Shown here piece after piece: positions 11,475 through 22,089 of a DNA stretch of 64,000 nucleotides. The number at the start of each line of letters is the position of its first letter. Position 1 is the stretch's first letter. The translations under genes and the position numbers were made by a program. The notes under the pieces are model-generated. The model worked only from the letters and a program-made list of their open reading frames with translations. It searched no databases and was not told where the DNA came from. The stretch covers positions 59,737,501 to 59,801,500 of the forward strand of contig JALMGJ010000001.1 of NCBI GenBank assembly GCA_023362775.1. Reading direction: 5' to 3'. The stretch comes from Charina bottae (Eukaryota; Chordata; Lepidosauria; Squamata; Charinaidae).

Positions 11475-11729
11475 CAGAGCTTTCCAAATTGTGTGTGGCG
11501 ACACACACAGTCTGGTGTGTCGCCACACAACCTGGAAGCGCTGATCATCATCAGCGCTTCCGGGTTTTCCCGCGGCGACACACCAACTGCAGCGCGCAAA
11601 ACCCGAAAGCGGCAGCAGCGCTTTCGGGTTTTTGCGCGCTGCCACAAGGACAGCACTTCTGGGTTTTCCCGCGCCGACACACCAATGGCGGTTGGTGTGT
11701 CACCGCGGAAAAAACTTTGGAAAGCCCTG
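11475..11729. mobile_element. 255-bp nonautonomous hAT element (MITE) with 8-bp TSD
   Basis: The element starts CAGAGCTTTCCAAA and ends TTTGGAAAGCCCTG, near-perfect terminal inverted repeats, flanked by the 8-bp duplication GTGTAGAG (11467-11474 and 11730-11737). The 8-bp TSD and CAG-type ends place it in the hAT superfamily. The interior is GC-rich with repeated GTGTGTCGC and CCCGCGGCGACACACC segments, giving spurious frames on both strands. Related ends occur at 22843-23717 and 30784-30840. It carries no transposase and lies in the 3' UTR of the old L1. Confidence 0.92.
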
Positions 11730-12142
11730 GTGTAGAGGGATAATAGGTTGATTTGTAACTGCTGTAAAGTTCGGAAGTGGTAGATAATCTTTAATCTTTT
11801 TCTTTTCATCTTTATTTCTCACACTTTTTCTTTTATCTTTTTCTTAAATTTCCTTTATATATGTTCTTATGTTTATCTTTTATTCATGTAAAAATCTTCA
11901 ATAAAAATTATATTAAAAAAAAACATACTAGGTTGAATGAAAGTGAAATGTTTAAAATTGTATCAAATCTCCTGCCCAGTTGAAGCTAGTATGGTGGGAT
12001 ACCCTCTTTCTCATGCCAGACCTAGCCATTTTGTAAACAAGGGACAGATGGTATAGATATTCAAGGCTGGGAAAAGAGCAGACCAAAGTCTTTAACTCAA
12101 AAAGGCAGGAGAAAGAGGCTTGGGATTTAAATCTTAAGATTG

Positions 12143-12200
12143 TGAATGAATGAATGAATGAATGAATGAATGAATGAATGAATGAATGAATGAATGAATG
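12143..12200. repeat. (GAAT)n microsatellite
   Basis: About 14 tandem GAAT/TGAA units in a clean run. They create the HSFI-type repeat in a spurious minus-strand frame. Confidence 0.97.
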
Positions 12201-13820
12201 GTAGGTTTCATGTGTGTCACAAACATCCACAACCACTGGAGTTTTCTTCAAAATGACAAACTGCATTATGATGTCATGATGCAAGCTCTGCCCCTTAGTA
12301 CTTGCATGTGATATCACAAGTAAAAAAGGGATGGAGTTAGTGTCATGACATTGTGATGCACATTTCGCATTTCCACCTTCCCTTTGCCCCACCCTATGGA
12401 CATGCATGCAAATTATGTGCTTCTTCATATGCATGGTTTCATAATTCTTTGCAATAAAACTACTTATCATACCTTCCTGTATTTGCCTGAGACTGGAGAG
12501 TGAAGAGAGTTTCACTATGCCTAGTGAAAGGCCTTAGCAATTACCCTTTCATACACATACTGTAGGTTTTCTCCAAGAAGTATTTTTTCCTCCCTAGACA
12601 TGTTTTCAACACATATATGTACATATGTGTCTGAGTGTGTACATCTGTATATCTCTATCTCTATTTATTTCTTCAGTTGTTTTGCCAAATCAATCACCCT
12701 AACAGGTACCAATTTTTTCACAACTGCCTTGGGCTAAATAGAGCAAATGACAAAACACTTTCAGGTTGTCATGTGTTAATGCTAAATGGCTTACAGGCTG
12801 CACTGTTTATTTTTTTCATCTGCTTGACTAATGCTTTTCCCAAGTTGTTATGTACTGGTATATTAAAGTAGCCTTCAAGACAGTTCTGTCAACAATGTAG
12901 TGAAATGTTCCTCATTAGTGAAGTTAAGCTGTCACATGGGTGTAATTTACATATTGAATTATAACTCAAAAATGCTTGAATATCCAAACTCACGTTTATT
13001 CATAGTCCAATCCATTTTGCTTCTCCATGGATGCAATTTAGCCATGTACCTACTCCTCACAACTTTTTTTCTTAAAAAGATATGTAGCAATTTAATTAGC
13101 ACTGCAATCATATATTGATATTGATATCAATATCTGTATCTCTCCAGCTATATTATTTTCACATCAATGGACATAAAATTGCATCTGTTGAGTACTGTAT
13201 ATATGTTTCAGACTGTGCGGTAATTTTTTTTTTTTTTGCATTTCACAGATTCACTGCAAAATAGTCAGTCCTTCCTAATCTAGCTGCACTAAAGCTCCCA
13301 TTATCCCCAACACCATGGTTCAACACATTTGGAGGTCACTAGGTTAGACAAAACTGATACAATGGAAAAGTTTTTGGCTCTATGCATTGTACTGTATCAT
13401 GTGTAAAGATCTCACATATGTATATTTTGCATTATGTGCTTGCAATTGAGAATCAATTCTCAAGAACAGATACATGGTGAACAATATATCAATCATCTTT
13501 AATGTGACTGTCTCTTGCTGAAATATTATTTTCCCTTATGTGTATCTTGGAAAGTTTGTTAAAGACCTTGTGTTAGGATTGTAAATGAAACCTGCAAAAG
13601 ACTAGGGCTCAAATTTGTATTGAAGGAGTCAGTGCACAATTAATTCATCTGGGTTAAATGCAACACACAGCCTGTACCTAATTAAAAAAAAACACTTGTT
13701 TGTGTCTATTGCAGTATCACTTGCCCAAACAAGCCGCAGGTCTAGATAATGTTTTCCAGAAATAAACTGTAGCTCTTTCAAAGAGACATGAAGTATTTGC
13801 AATGAGGGACTTGGAGGAAA
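12201..13820. other. Unique-looking AT-rich sequence
   Basis: I see no gene or transposon end here. A local near-palindrome TTGATATTGATATCAATAT lies near 13116 and a poly-T tract near 13225. Frames of 60-80 codons look random. Confidence 0.45.
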
Positions 13821-13829
13821 AAATCTGCA

Positions 13830-14800
13830 ATCATTTTTCAGGATATTCCTGACTTCTTGACAACTTACTCCCTCAGAAGGTGGTAAAGATGTAAGAGAAT
13901 CAACTATCCTTCAATTGATACCAAGCAGTTGGGAAAATCTAATGGATGAAACAAAAGTAGCAGGGACATTAGTGAAAAATAACCAAGTAATGCTCATTCC
14001 CTTGATACTTAAGAAAACTAAAGGTGAGCATAGTCAAATGCATATCTTGGACTTTAAGAAAGCAGATTTTTAAAAAATCATCAGTGCTAAGTAAAATTCC
14101 CTGGCTGGAGATGTTAAAGGGAAAGGCCCTTAAATGAAAAAAGGAACTCAAGATAGAAAGGAATTCCAAAGAAAGGATAAACTAAAAGTAGATTTGAGAG
14201 AGAGAGAAAAGGAAGACACTAGAATAAGCTATGCCAGAAAGCGTAGTGAAGATTTGAAAACAAGAAAGGAAATATAGGAAGTGAAAAGAGATACAGGTCA
14301 TGCAGGATGATAAACTAAGACAGTCCAGACATGTGGAGTTGGTGTCAGAAGGGCTAAATATTAGCAAGAGGTGATGTTAGTGAACAATACTAAGAAAAAC
14401 CAAAAAGAGTTCTTCAGATACGTTCAAAAGAGAAAGAAAAGAAAATGTATACTATCTGCTCATTGAATAAATAAATCCAACAAATAACAAAGAAAAGGTG
14501 GAAATACTTAAACTTTATTTTGGCTCCGTCTTCTCTGGGAAAAAGATAGGTGTTCCACCAGGTATTTGCAAAGAGAAGAATGAAAGGGCAAGATTAAAGC
14601 TTGAAACATGATCAGGGATTCCTATTTACTTTGAATGACTTTAAATTTCCAGGGTCAGATGAACTGCATCTTAGAGTAGTGAAATAACTTTCTGATGATC
14701 TCCCGAAGCTTTCTGTCATATATTTGAGAAATCCTGGAGAAAGGATCAAATGTCAGATGATAGGAGGAACATCAACAACCAGGTATTGCATAACATTAGG
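13830..14800 (+). pseudogene. Decayed CR1 LINE fragment
   Basis: Broken plus-strand translation shows CR1 ORF2 pieces between endonuclease and RT: NTKKNQKEFFRYVQKRK near 14380, LYFGSVFSGKKIGVPPG near 14510, and DFKFPGSDELHLRVVK near 14640. The same pieces occur at 38480-38650 in the second CR1 (VFHQAIAKN, then NDFKFPDELHPRTLK). CR1 is an ancient amniote LINE family. Many frameshifts and stops and no recognisable ends show an old fragment. Boundaries are approximate. Confidence 0.65.
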
Positions 14801-14812
14801 AGTGGGTTGAGC

Positions 14813-15285
14813 TTTTTTTTTTTTTTTTTTTTAGCTTCTCAGGTACCTCAAGGGTATGCAACTTTCTGGTACCGATGTAGTGTTTGAGGTGTTTGACTTA
14901 AAAGACCCAGATTAAAGTACCACCCCCAGCCACAAAATCTCCTTGGGTGACTTTCAATCAATAACAGGGTTATTGTTGTGAGAAAATGCTGGAGGAGGGA
15001 GACTATGTATGCTGCCTTGGATTTCTAGGGGAAAGGCAGGATATAAATCTAATGGAAAGATGGAAGGAAGGAAGATACAGTCGTTCCAGATCATGCCTCT
15101 GGAGGCATACCAGCCACACATATGTTCTCTCTCCCTCTCTCCCACTCATATACACACATAGACAGTCACAACTTATACTTAATATACAGAAAAACAGAAA
15201 TACATAAAACCTCTTCCTCAAACACCACACCACACCACACAATCTCCCAATTCATATGCCACCTTCTTTCTATGCATATATGTGC
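14813..15285. other. Low-complexity interval before the foldback element
   Basis: Poly-T tract at 14813-14833, GGAA-rich run near 15060-15080, and CA-rich low-complexity DNA at about 15120-15245. No coding signal is supported. Confidence 0.6.
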
Positions 15286-15292
15286 ACATATA

Positions 15293-15769
15293 CTGTATTT
15301 TCCGGCGTATAAGACGACTGGGCGTATAAGACGACCCCCAACTTTTCCAGTTAAAATATAGAGTTTGGGATATACTCGCCGTATAAGACCTCTCCTGGCC
15401 AAGTGCAGCCGCTCGCCGGAACGCAGCCCCCAGGGAAGAGCAGGAGGACGAGTGCGGGGCGGCGTACTGCATTGGGTCCCGTCACTCCACGGAGAAACGC
15501 GGGGAAGGGGAGCGAGCTCCGTTCCCTCAGAGCAGCCTTGGGAAGGGAGGGGGCAAAACGCAGTGGCTCCACGACGGGCTCCAAAGTCGCCCACAACACT
15601 CAACGGGCGCCTCGGTTCACCTCACCTCGCCTTCCCTTCCCCTCCCAGCCGCGCTTTCAATGGAGCGGGGCCCCAGAATTGGCCGCGTTTCCTACCAGGC
15701 TTCTCTTTCCCCAACCGCTGCTCTTGCTGCCGCTGCTTTTAGCGTCGCTGGTGCCGCTCAGCGAACTAC
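15293..15769. repeat. Left arm of the foldback element
   Basis: GC-rich arm paired with 16041-16549. The outer 85 bases are a decayed TATAAGACGAC-type MITE end. The inner part begins CTCGCCGTATAAGACCTCTC and ends CAGCGAACTAC. Confidence 0.88.
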
Positions 15770-16040
15770 CTTTTTCCCCGGCAGCCTGAAGGCACGTGAA
15801 GTCCCGAGGGCTCTTTTGCTCTTCCCGTTTGGATCCCGGGCCATGGGTGTCCATGGGGGTGGGGGACAATAAATTCAAGATGGCAGTCAGAACTCTGGGA
15901 TTGTGGCTGTTCTCTTGCCTTTTTCACACACACACGCACACACACACACGCACGTACATCGCTGCTTGTAGATTCAGTTGTGCTGAGTGAAGGTGTCCAG
16001 CTCACATCCAGCCAGTGAACTTCCATCGTTTTTTTGTTAC
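15770..16040. other. Spacer of the foldback element
   Basis: This 271-bp non-repeated loop contains a (CA)n run near 15926-15955 and otherwise ordinary mixed sequence. One frame crosses it by chance. It could be the original internal sequence or captured DNA. Confidence 0.7.
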
Positions 16041-16549
16041 GTAGTTCGCTGAGCGGCACCAGCGACGCTAAAAGCAGCGGCAGCAAGAGCAGTGGTTGGG
16101 GAAAGGGAAGCCTGGTAGGAAACGCGGCCAATTCTGGGGCCCCGCTCCATTGAAAGCGCGGCTGGGAGGGGAAGGGAAGGCGAGGTGAGGTGAGGTGAAG
16201 CGAGGCGCCCGTTGAGTGTTGTGGGCGACTTTGGAGCCCGTCGTGGAGCCACTGCGTTTTGCCCCCTCCCTTCCCAAGGCTGCTCCGAGGGAACGGAGCT
16301 CGCTCCCCCCTCCCCGCGTTTCTCCGTGGAGTGACGGGACGCAATGTAGTACGCCGCCCCGCGCTCGTCCTCCTGCTCTTCCCTGGGGGCTGCGTTCCGG
16401 CGAGCGGCTGCACTTGGCCAGGAGAGGTCTTATACGGCGAGTACTGTATTTTCTGGCGTATAAGATGACACCCGGCGTATAAGACGACCCCCGACTTTTG
16501 AGAATATTTTCCTGGGTTAAAAAGTCGTCTTATACGCCGGAAAATATGG
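16041..16549. repeat. Right arm of the foldback element with an embedded 110-bp MITE
   Basis: This arm starts GTAGTTCGCTGAGCGGC, the reverse complement of the left arm's inner end. Its outer end (16441-16551) is a small element with both termini, TACTGTATTTTCTGGCG and CCGGAAAATATGGTA, so a complete short MITE abuts the palindrome. Confidence 0.85.
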
Positions 16550-16616
16550 TATATGTATAAATACACACAACCTTTCAACCCACTCAGCCACATATTCTCA
16601 CACACACCCATACTCA

Positions 16617-17347
16617 TGTCAGATTTCTTATACTATATGTAATTGGAAATTGGATTTCTTTTCAATGCAAAAGTGTCTTGGCAAATTGCATCTTTTACAA
16701 AGCCAAGGCTTCTCATGGTGACGTGAAGTGCAGGTGCAAGATAACAACTGTCACGTGTGTATTGTTTTGACTAGATTGCATGAGAACAAGGTCTCCTGAA
16801 TCCTTCCGTGGGAAGCCTGCTCCAGGGAGGGAGCAGAGGGAGGGGGGAAATCACGTGCTCGCTTAGATGCAGCACTGCTAACCAATAGCAGGTCATGCTA
16901 TGTGCTTTAGGCCTAATGCTTTGGGCCTGGTGTGTGTTACAGCTAACTTCCAGCCAATCAGAATGCTAGAAGAACTGAATATACAACCATGCAAAATGGT
17001 GTTCTATGTCTTCTTGATTTCTAGTGTCTCTTAGCTATGTAGTTCTTCACGTGTTCACTTCCCGTGCACTGGGCAGAGTGAGCTATGCCTGGCTTTGGGT
17101 ATAGGCCATGGCAGGAACTCTGGCCCTGGGATCAATACACGGAACTCTGCTTATAAGTTTGTTTTGTTTTTCCTTTTACAATGATGTATCCTGTATATTC
17201 ATCTTTTTCATTTTTGCGATAATGTAATTGTATATGCATTATTGCCTTATGCTTCCAGTAAACACTGTTAGCCCTAACAAGCTGCATTCTTGTCTGTTTA
17301 TTCTCAAGCCTCGGTTTTTCCCCTTTAAGCCAGCGTATATCCCATCA
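16617..17347 (+). mobile_element. Solo LTR, 731 bp, with 5-bp TSD
   Basis: The sequence begins TGTCAG and ends CCCATCA (TG...CA ends), flanked by the 5-bp duplication ACTCA (16612-16616 and 17348-17352). A second copy in opposite orientation lies at 62924-63648, also with a 5-bp TSD. The two share long stretches such as CTTGGCAAATTGCATC near the 5' end and GCTGCATTCTTGTCTG near the 3' end. No internal retroviral sequence is attached, so recombination between two LTRs has removed the body. A 5-bp TSD fits Ty3/gypsy or some endogenous retroviruses, and the family cannot be named from the LTR alone. Confidence 0.92.
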
Positions 17348-17352
17348 ACTCA

Positions 17353-19065
17353 GCCCTCCTATAGCTATTGTCCAACTATCACTCCATGCTCCCCCAGTGC
17401 AAAACAAATAAACAAAACAAAACCCTACCTCACCCTTACAGAAGGGAAACATCTGAAAAGTAGTGAAATCTCACAATGACCAAAATCTTCCCATTAGACG
17501 ATTGAGAGTTCAGGTCACTGCAAAGTCACATGAGATTTCAAATCATCTTGAGATCTCACAAAATTTGGGTCACCGCAAAAGCGTTCAAGATTGCAGAGAA
17601 ATCATGCCAGCTCTCAGAGAAATCTCAAGAGATCTCCTGATTCAGGTCAGGGTTATATATCTGTTCCAGGAAACACATGTTAGGGCTTGGTGAATGGATG
17701 TCTAAGGCTGCCAAATGGCCAACCCTGAGGCATGGAACTCAAGAAGATTTATATACCACATTTTCAATGGAATACCATTCAAGCCAGCTTAAAAAAACCA
17801 TGATAAAATAAAACATAATTATAAAAAATAGTAATAATAAAAACAAAGACCAGCTTTATTCCAACACTGTAGGTTTATACCATTACACTTTCTCCTCTCA
17901 GAACATCTGTTTGAGTTTAACTCTGATGCACACATGCTAAGGAATCTCTGACAATGCCAGAAGTGACAATTTTATCCAGTGTATACTCATCGTAAACTTT
18001 CCTTTGAACGGAAACTGGTTTATTGAACACATACAAACATAACTACACAAGAATCAGAAATATACAAATCATTTCTTTTGGAAAGATTAGAAAATAAATT
18101 ATGTCAAAAGAATCAATTAGCTCAAAAATACAAATATTAAAAGAGCAAGTTTGATGTCTCCTACAAGTTGAATTCAATGTCTGGTGACTTCATTGACAAA
18201 TCCATATAATCTTGGCAGCAGTATGAAAGTGGCTTCCCATTCCTTCTTTTGGGATCTTTTTCCAACGTCCCAGTCTAGCCTATAACCCCTGTGTTTTCTG
18301 ACAGTCTCACAATCAGTTACTAACCAGGTCCAATCCTGCTTACCTTCTGAGCCCAGATAAGGCCACCTACTGAGATGTAAGGATATTGATTTTAAACAGT
18401 ATGGACTATTATATATGGCTGAAAATCCTGGCTGGAGTTTGAGAACTTAGGCTGTCCTTACGTATGACTAGGTAGGCAAAGGTCACCAAAGGATTAGTTT
18501 TAAGCAAACTGGTATGTTGAAGCTCTTACATGAGAAAGAAATTCTAACTACAAAGTTATCAGAAAGGCAAACGGTTGGAGATGCCTGAAGGAACATCTTC
18601 ATCTTGGCAGGTTGTAGCATATTTTGATAGAAGCAATGTTGCCACTGCCAAAGAACAATGAAAAGATATAGAACTGTGAATATGCAGCCCGACATTGCAC
18701 AGAAAACTACTGATTTCTACCCTCAGGAGCCTGAAAGATGGCTAGCGTAGCTGTAAGAGGGACGTGAAATTCTAGTATCAAAGACAAAACAGGAGAGGAC
18801 AGGTGCTGAAGTAGAAAAGGGTTGTGAATTGTAGTCTCATTTTTCTGATTTAACTTCAGAGGTAACCCATTTATTTTACCCAATTTGTATACCACCCACC
18901 TCCCAATGCCTTTAGATTCTGGAGACTATATGATACAAGATCTATGGGGCTATATTATAGCAAATACGCCCAGTACCGTTGGCAAAATCCTGTGTGGCAG
19001 CTGATGGCACCGGATATCATGCACATACGAAAAGCAATAAGCAGGCTCTGAAACATGGAGTTGTC
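17353..19065. other. Mixed unique sequence, no gene seen
   Basis: Bases 17460-17660 repeat a GAGATCTCA/GAAATCTCA theme loosely. Bases 17740-17860 resemble a decayed antisense LINE/SINE tail (GATTTATATACCACATTTTC). I see nothing codable. Confidence 0.4.
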
Positions 19066-19069
19066 TCAT

Positions 19070-19134
19070 ACTGGCTGGGGAATTCTGGGAGTTGAAGTGC
19101 ACACATCTTAAAACTGCTGAGGTTGAGAAACACT
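19070..19134 (-). mobile_element. hAT-type terminal fragment
   Basis: The minus strand reads CAGTGTTTCTCAACCTCAG, then TTAAGATGTGTGCACTTCAA and CTCCCAGAATTCCCCAGCC. This is the classic end of a MER5/Charlie-like hAT family common in reptiles. The other terminus was not located. Confidence 0.65.
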
Positions 19135-19184
19135 GCATTACATCAAATCAGAAGGAATGCCTCCTTCTGTGTGTACCTACCTGT

Positions 19185-19385
19185 GCCTTCAGGTCATCTA
19201 TAAAAGATAATCTCAGGCTCCCTTCTATCTAGAGGATGTCTACAGGCCATCAGAGGAAGGGCCTTTTTCACGGTAGCCTCCCTTTATGGAATATTTTACC
19301 TAAACAAGTGGTGGGATCCCCATATTTTTGCCCATTTAATGCCAGGACCAGTCTTTCTTATTCTTAGAGGCTTATCATTTTTTTA
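19185..19385 (+). pseudogene. CR1/L2-type LINE 3' coding fragment
   Basis: Translation shows GRAFFTVASLYGIFYLNKWW followed by FLILR, matching the C-terminal 'RAFSVAAPSLWNSLP...' region of CR1/L2-group LINEs seen more clearly at 43020-43160. It is highly decayed. Confidence 0.5.
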
Positions 19386-19394
19386 GCTAGTTTG

Positions 19395-19610
19395 GTCTAG
19401 TGGTTTTGTCTAGTGGTTAAGGCAACGGACTAGAAACCAGGAGACTGTGAGTTCTAGTCCCGCCTTAGGCACGAAAGCCGGCTGGGTGACCTTGGGCCAG
19501 TCACTCTCTCTCAGCCCAACTCACCTCACAGGGTGGCTGTTGTGGGGAAAAGAGGAGGAGGAAGGAGTATTAGGTATGTTCGCCGCCTTGAGTTTTTTAT
19601 AAAAATAATA
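19395..19610 (+). mobile_element. tRNA-derived SINE
   Basis: A tRNA-like head has an A box in GTCTAGTGGTTAAGGCA and a B box GTTCTAGTCCC. A conserved body follows (GCCGGCTGGGTGACCTTGGG, CACCTCACAGGGTGGCTG) and ends in a short A/T-rich tail that seeded the long AT repeat to the right. Related fragments lie at 33340-33510 and, antisense, at 19910-20095, 24345-24530 and 25715-25915. It is not a functional tRNA gene because the cloverleaf is not maintained. Confidence 0.82.
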
Positions 19611-19905
19611 AAGGCAGGAAAAAATAAAATAAAATAAAATAATAATAAAATAAAATAATAAAATAAAATAATAAAATAAAATAAAATAAAATAAAATAAA
19701 ATAAAATAAAATAATAAAATAATAATAAAGTAAAATAAAGTAAAATAAAATAAATAAAATAAAATAAAATAAAATAAAATAAAATAAATAAAATAATAAA
19801 ATAAAATAAATAAAATAAATAAAATAAATAAAATAAAATAATAAAATAATAAAATAAAATAAATAAAATAAAATAAAAAAATATAAAATAAAATAAATAA
19901 TAATT
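19611..19905. repeat. (AATAAAA)n-like low-complexity tract
   Basis: Nearly 300 bp of AAAT/AATAAAAT units with interruptions, expanded from the SINE tail. It produces Phe/Ile/Leu/Tyr-only frames on the minus strand. Confidence 0.95.
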
Positions 19906-19909
19906 CATT

Positions 19910-20095
19910 TGTTATATTTATATCCTGCCTTCCCACGAAAAGCTCAAGATTGCATTCGTAGCACCCTTCCCCTTGTGGGGTAGGTTGGGCTGAGAGAGTA
20001 ATTGGCCCAGTCACCAGTGAGCTTTCATGGCTAAGGGTGGATTTGAACCTGATCCTCCTCAATCCCATTTTAGGACCTTAACCACTACACCATAT
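19910..20095 (-). mobile_element. Antisense tRNA-derived SINE, tail-to-tail with the previous one
   Basis: On the minus strand it reads a decayed tRNA-like head (GGTGTAGTGGTTAAGGTCC) near 20090, then the SINE body with CTCAGCCCAACCTACCCCAC and a tail into the AT tract. Together with 19395-19610 it forms two SINEs facing each other across the AT repeat. Confidence 0.65.
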
Positions 20096-20754
20096 TCTAG
20101 TCTCTGTGATTTTAGCTCCTGTAGTTGCTAGTTGTTATACGTTCCTGTGCTTTGTAACTGTTTTTATTTTAGATGCTGAGCTGGAATTTCAACAATTTGT
20201 TGTTGGATTTTTAGTTGTCATGTTTTAAATTATTTCAATAACAACTTGAATTATTCATTTGATAAGGTGCCAAATATATGTAAATAATAAATAAACTTCC
20301 AGGGAAGCCCTAAGGATTACAAGAATATACTTCAAGCATGAACAGAATGGGGGAAAGAACAATACTGAAATAAAAGGTATACCCATCAAATAACAAGCTA
20401 ATGTTATTAGTGTCAATTATCTGTTTGGTGGGGAATATTCTTATGTACCCCAACAAGCAATATAGACTATAGCTGTCCATAGGAAGAACACTTGAATAAA
20501 TGTTGTTCTTGCTTAGGCAGGAAGGTTTATTTGGTAAAATCTGGAGGAAAAAGAAACCCCAATGTGACTGACTAGGTGTTGCATACTGAGAAGAAAAGGG
20601 GAGTTATCCATTGATTCCATGTCGCTTTTCCACTGAGGGTCATCTCAATGGTCACCTTCAGTGGAAATGAGTCCAAGGGATTGGAGTGTCCCTTTTGGGT
20701 TTAGATATGAGTTAACTTTCTTTGTTGGATTTAGATATGAGTATGAGGTTTTAT

Positions 20755-21045
20755 GAGGGGCGTGGTGGCTCAGTGGTTAAGATGCCAGGCTTGTCGATCG
20801 GAAGGTTGGCGGTTCGAGACCCGAGCGCCACATGACGGAGTGAGCTCCCGCACTCGCCCCAGCTCTTGCCAACCTAGCAATTCAAAAGCTTGCAAATGCA
20901 AGTAGATAAATAGGTACCACTTCGGTGGGACGATAACAGCGTTCCACGTGCCTCATGCCGGCCACATGACTGCGGAAGCGTCTTCAGACAGCGCTGGCTC
21001 TAAGGCTAAGAAACTGAGATGAGCACCGCCCCCTAGAGTCGGACA
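20755..21045 (+). mobile_element. Sauria-type SINE, tail truncated
   Basis: Head GGCGTGGTGGCTCAGTGG with B box GGTTCGAGACC, body GTAGATAAATAGGTACCACT, and tail GAGTCGGACA cut short before the expected CGACTG. It lies directly next to an antisense L1 5' end at 21055. Confidence 0.88.
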
Positions 21046-21054
21046 GATTCTCTT

Positions 21055-22080
21055 GGCCTGTCATTTGTAAATCCATTTTCGATACCACCTCTATCTTGTC
21101 AGATAAAATTTGTTCTATATCTAGCCATAGAAGTAGACATCATTACTGACATTGTTGATATTGTGGCTACTATTTTCTGACTCCATTCTTCAAAAGTCTC
21201 CTTCAATATTTTCATTATTATAATGTTTTGCATCATTTTGTAGGCTTGTATCTTTTTCCCTCTATCTAAAATCTTTATCCCCCTCTAGTGTCCAGTTTTT
21301 AAAATCATTAAATTACTTATCTTTGTTATGTCTTGCAAAAGCGAAAACAGAACCTATTTCCCACAAGAAGCTGTTTGTTCTTTATAATTATTTCCAAAAT
21401 CTTATTGTAAAAGTTTCTATATTCCAATTTTATGTGGACTCTTAGTCCGTTTATAACTTTCTAGGATCAAAAACTTATTTAGCTTTTTGCTGTTTATTTC
21501 AGATTATTTAAATTCTTAATCTTATGATTAAAATTTTCTTTCATTCAGGATTGAAGGCAAACTCACCCAGCATTTTCACACTTGTCATTCCGAAGGTCTC
21601 TAATAGTTTAGAAGTAGTTAATGAGCAATTTCTGAAAGTGATTAGCAAGTGAGGTTAGTGAACGTAGTGTCCTTCAAGAGGCGCCGATCACGGTTGTGAG
21701 CAAGATGGCTATTCCCGTTGTCTCCCAGCATTCAAACCCATGGGAGACCACTGTCCTGCAGTCTCCTCTTGAGGAGCAGCCGTCCAGAGCACATGTGGGA
21801 GATCTCCCATCCTCTCCTTGTCTGGAGAGGTTCCAAAGAGCTGGTCTACTCAATGGCTCTTTGTTCTTTGCCACGGTTGTTGGCTCCACTTTTGCAAAGA
21901 CGTCTTTAGTCTGCCATTCCAACCCCAGAAGCCCCATATTGATACATCTTAAAGGGATACATGAGTTTGCATAGGATGATATAAAGGACAATAATTCCAT
22001 AGGAAATATGGGGAGCATTCTGAAGATCGATGGGAAATAATGGGAGATGAGAGTAACTTTGGTCCATTCCATTTCTTTTC
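21055..22080 (-). mobile_element. Antisense L1 5' end (leader plus start of ORF1 region)
   Basis: The 21655-22080 block, read in reverse, is homologous to the L1 leader at 4690-4960: GACAAGGAGA, then CACATGTGCTCTGG, CTGCTCCTCA and AAGGACACTA in the same order. Left of it is A-rich purine-heavy sequence typical of the L1 ORF1 region (read as GAAGAATGGAGTCAGAAA). No intact frame remains. It is 3' truncated at the SINE near 21050. Family by homology is moderately sure and boundaries are not. Confidence 0.55.
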
Positions 22081-22089
22081 AGAATCTGT

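Larger units (their letters stand above)
4679..11925 (+). mobile_element. Old L1 LINE, the host for at least six later insertions
   Basis: The outer ends are a 5' UTR-like start (GACTTCTGGGTGGAGAAATGG) and a 3' UTR ending in AATAAAAATTATATT plus poly-A. They are flanked by imperfect 15-bp duplications, TAGTAGGTTTAATGA (4664-4678) and TACTAGGTTGAATGA (11926-11940), 13 of 15 identical. The ORF2 reading can be followed across the insertions: endonuclease end (FSDHNQVTLLYK), RT (7998-9445), later domains (9784-9950, 10640-10790) and C-terminus (11068-11420). ORF1 and most of the endonuclease are missing, so the copy carries an internal deletion. The diverged TSD and many stops make it the oldest element in this cluster. 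It was interrupted by Penelope, SINE, LINE, L1-tail and hAT insertions. Confidence 0.82.
15293..16549. mobile_element. Large GC-rich foldback (inverted-repeat) element with TATAAGACGAC termini
   Basis: Two long arms, about 15293-15769 and 16041-16549, are inverted copies around a 271-bp spacer. Over about 390 bp of the inner arms I count roughly eight substitutions and one 5-bp indel, i.e. about 98% identity by eye. The outer ends read CTGTATTTTCCGGCGTATAA and, in reverse, CCATATTTTCCGGCGTATAA, flanked by TA on both sides, as in a DNA transposon with a 2-bp TSD. Motifs GCGTATAAGACGAC recur within each end. The arms are CpG-rich, contrasting sharply with the AT-rich flanks. There is no transposase. 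Open frames on both strands mirror each other and look non-coding. Confidence 0.85.

Noticed and set aside
11952..12515. 187-codon minus-strand frame
   Set aside because: Held open by the (GAAT)n repeat. The rest has no recognised motif.
15165..16617. Several 70-283-codon frames in GC-rich DNA
   Set aside because: They mirror each other in the two arms of the palindrome. GC-rich DNA lacks stops and no domain is visible.
19526..20068. 180-codon minus-strand frame rich in Phe, Ile, Leu and Tyr resembling a membrane protein
   Set aside because: It is the translation of the (AATAAAA)n tract between two SINEs.
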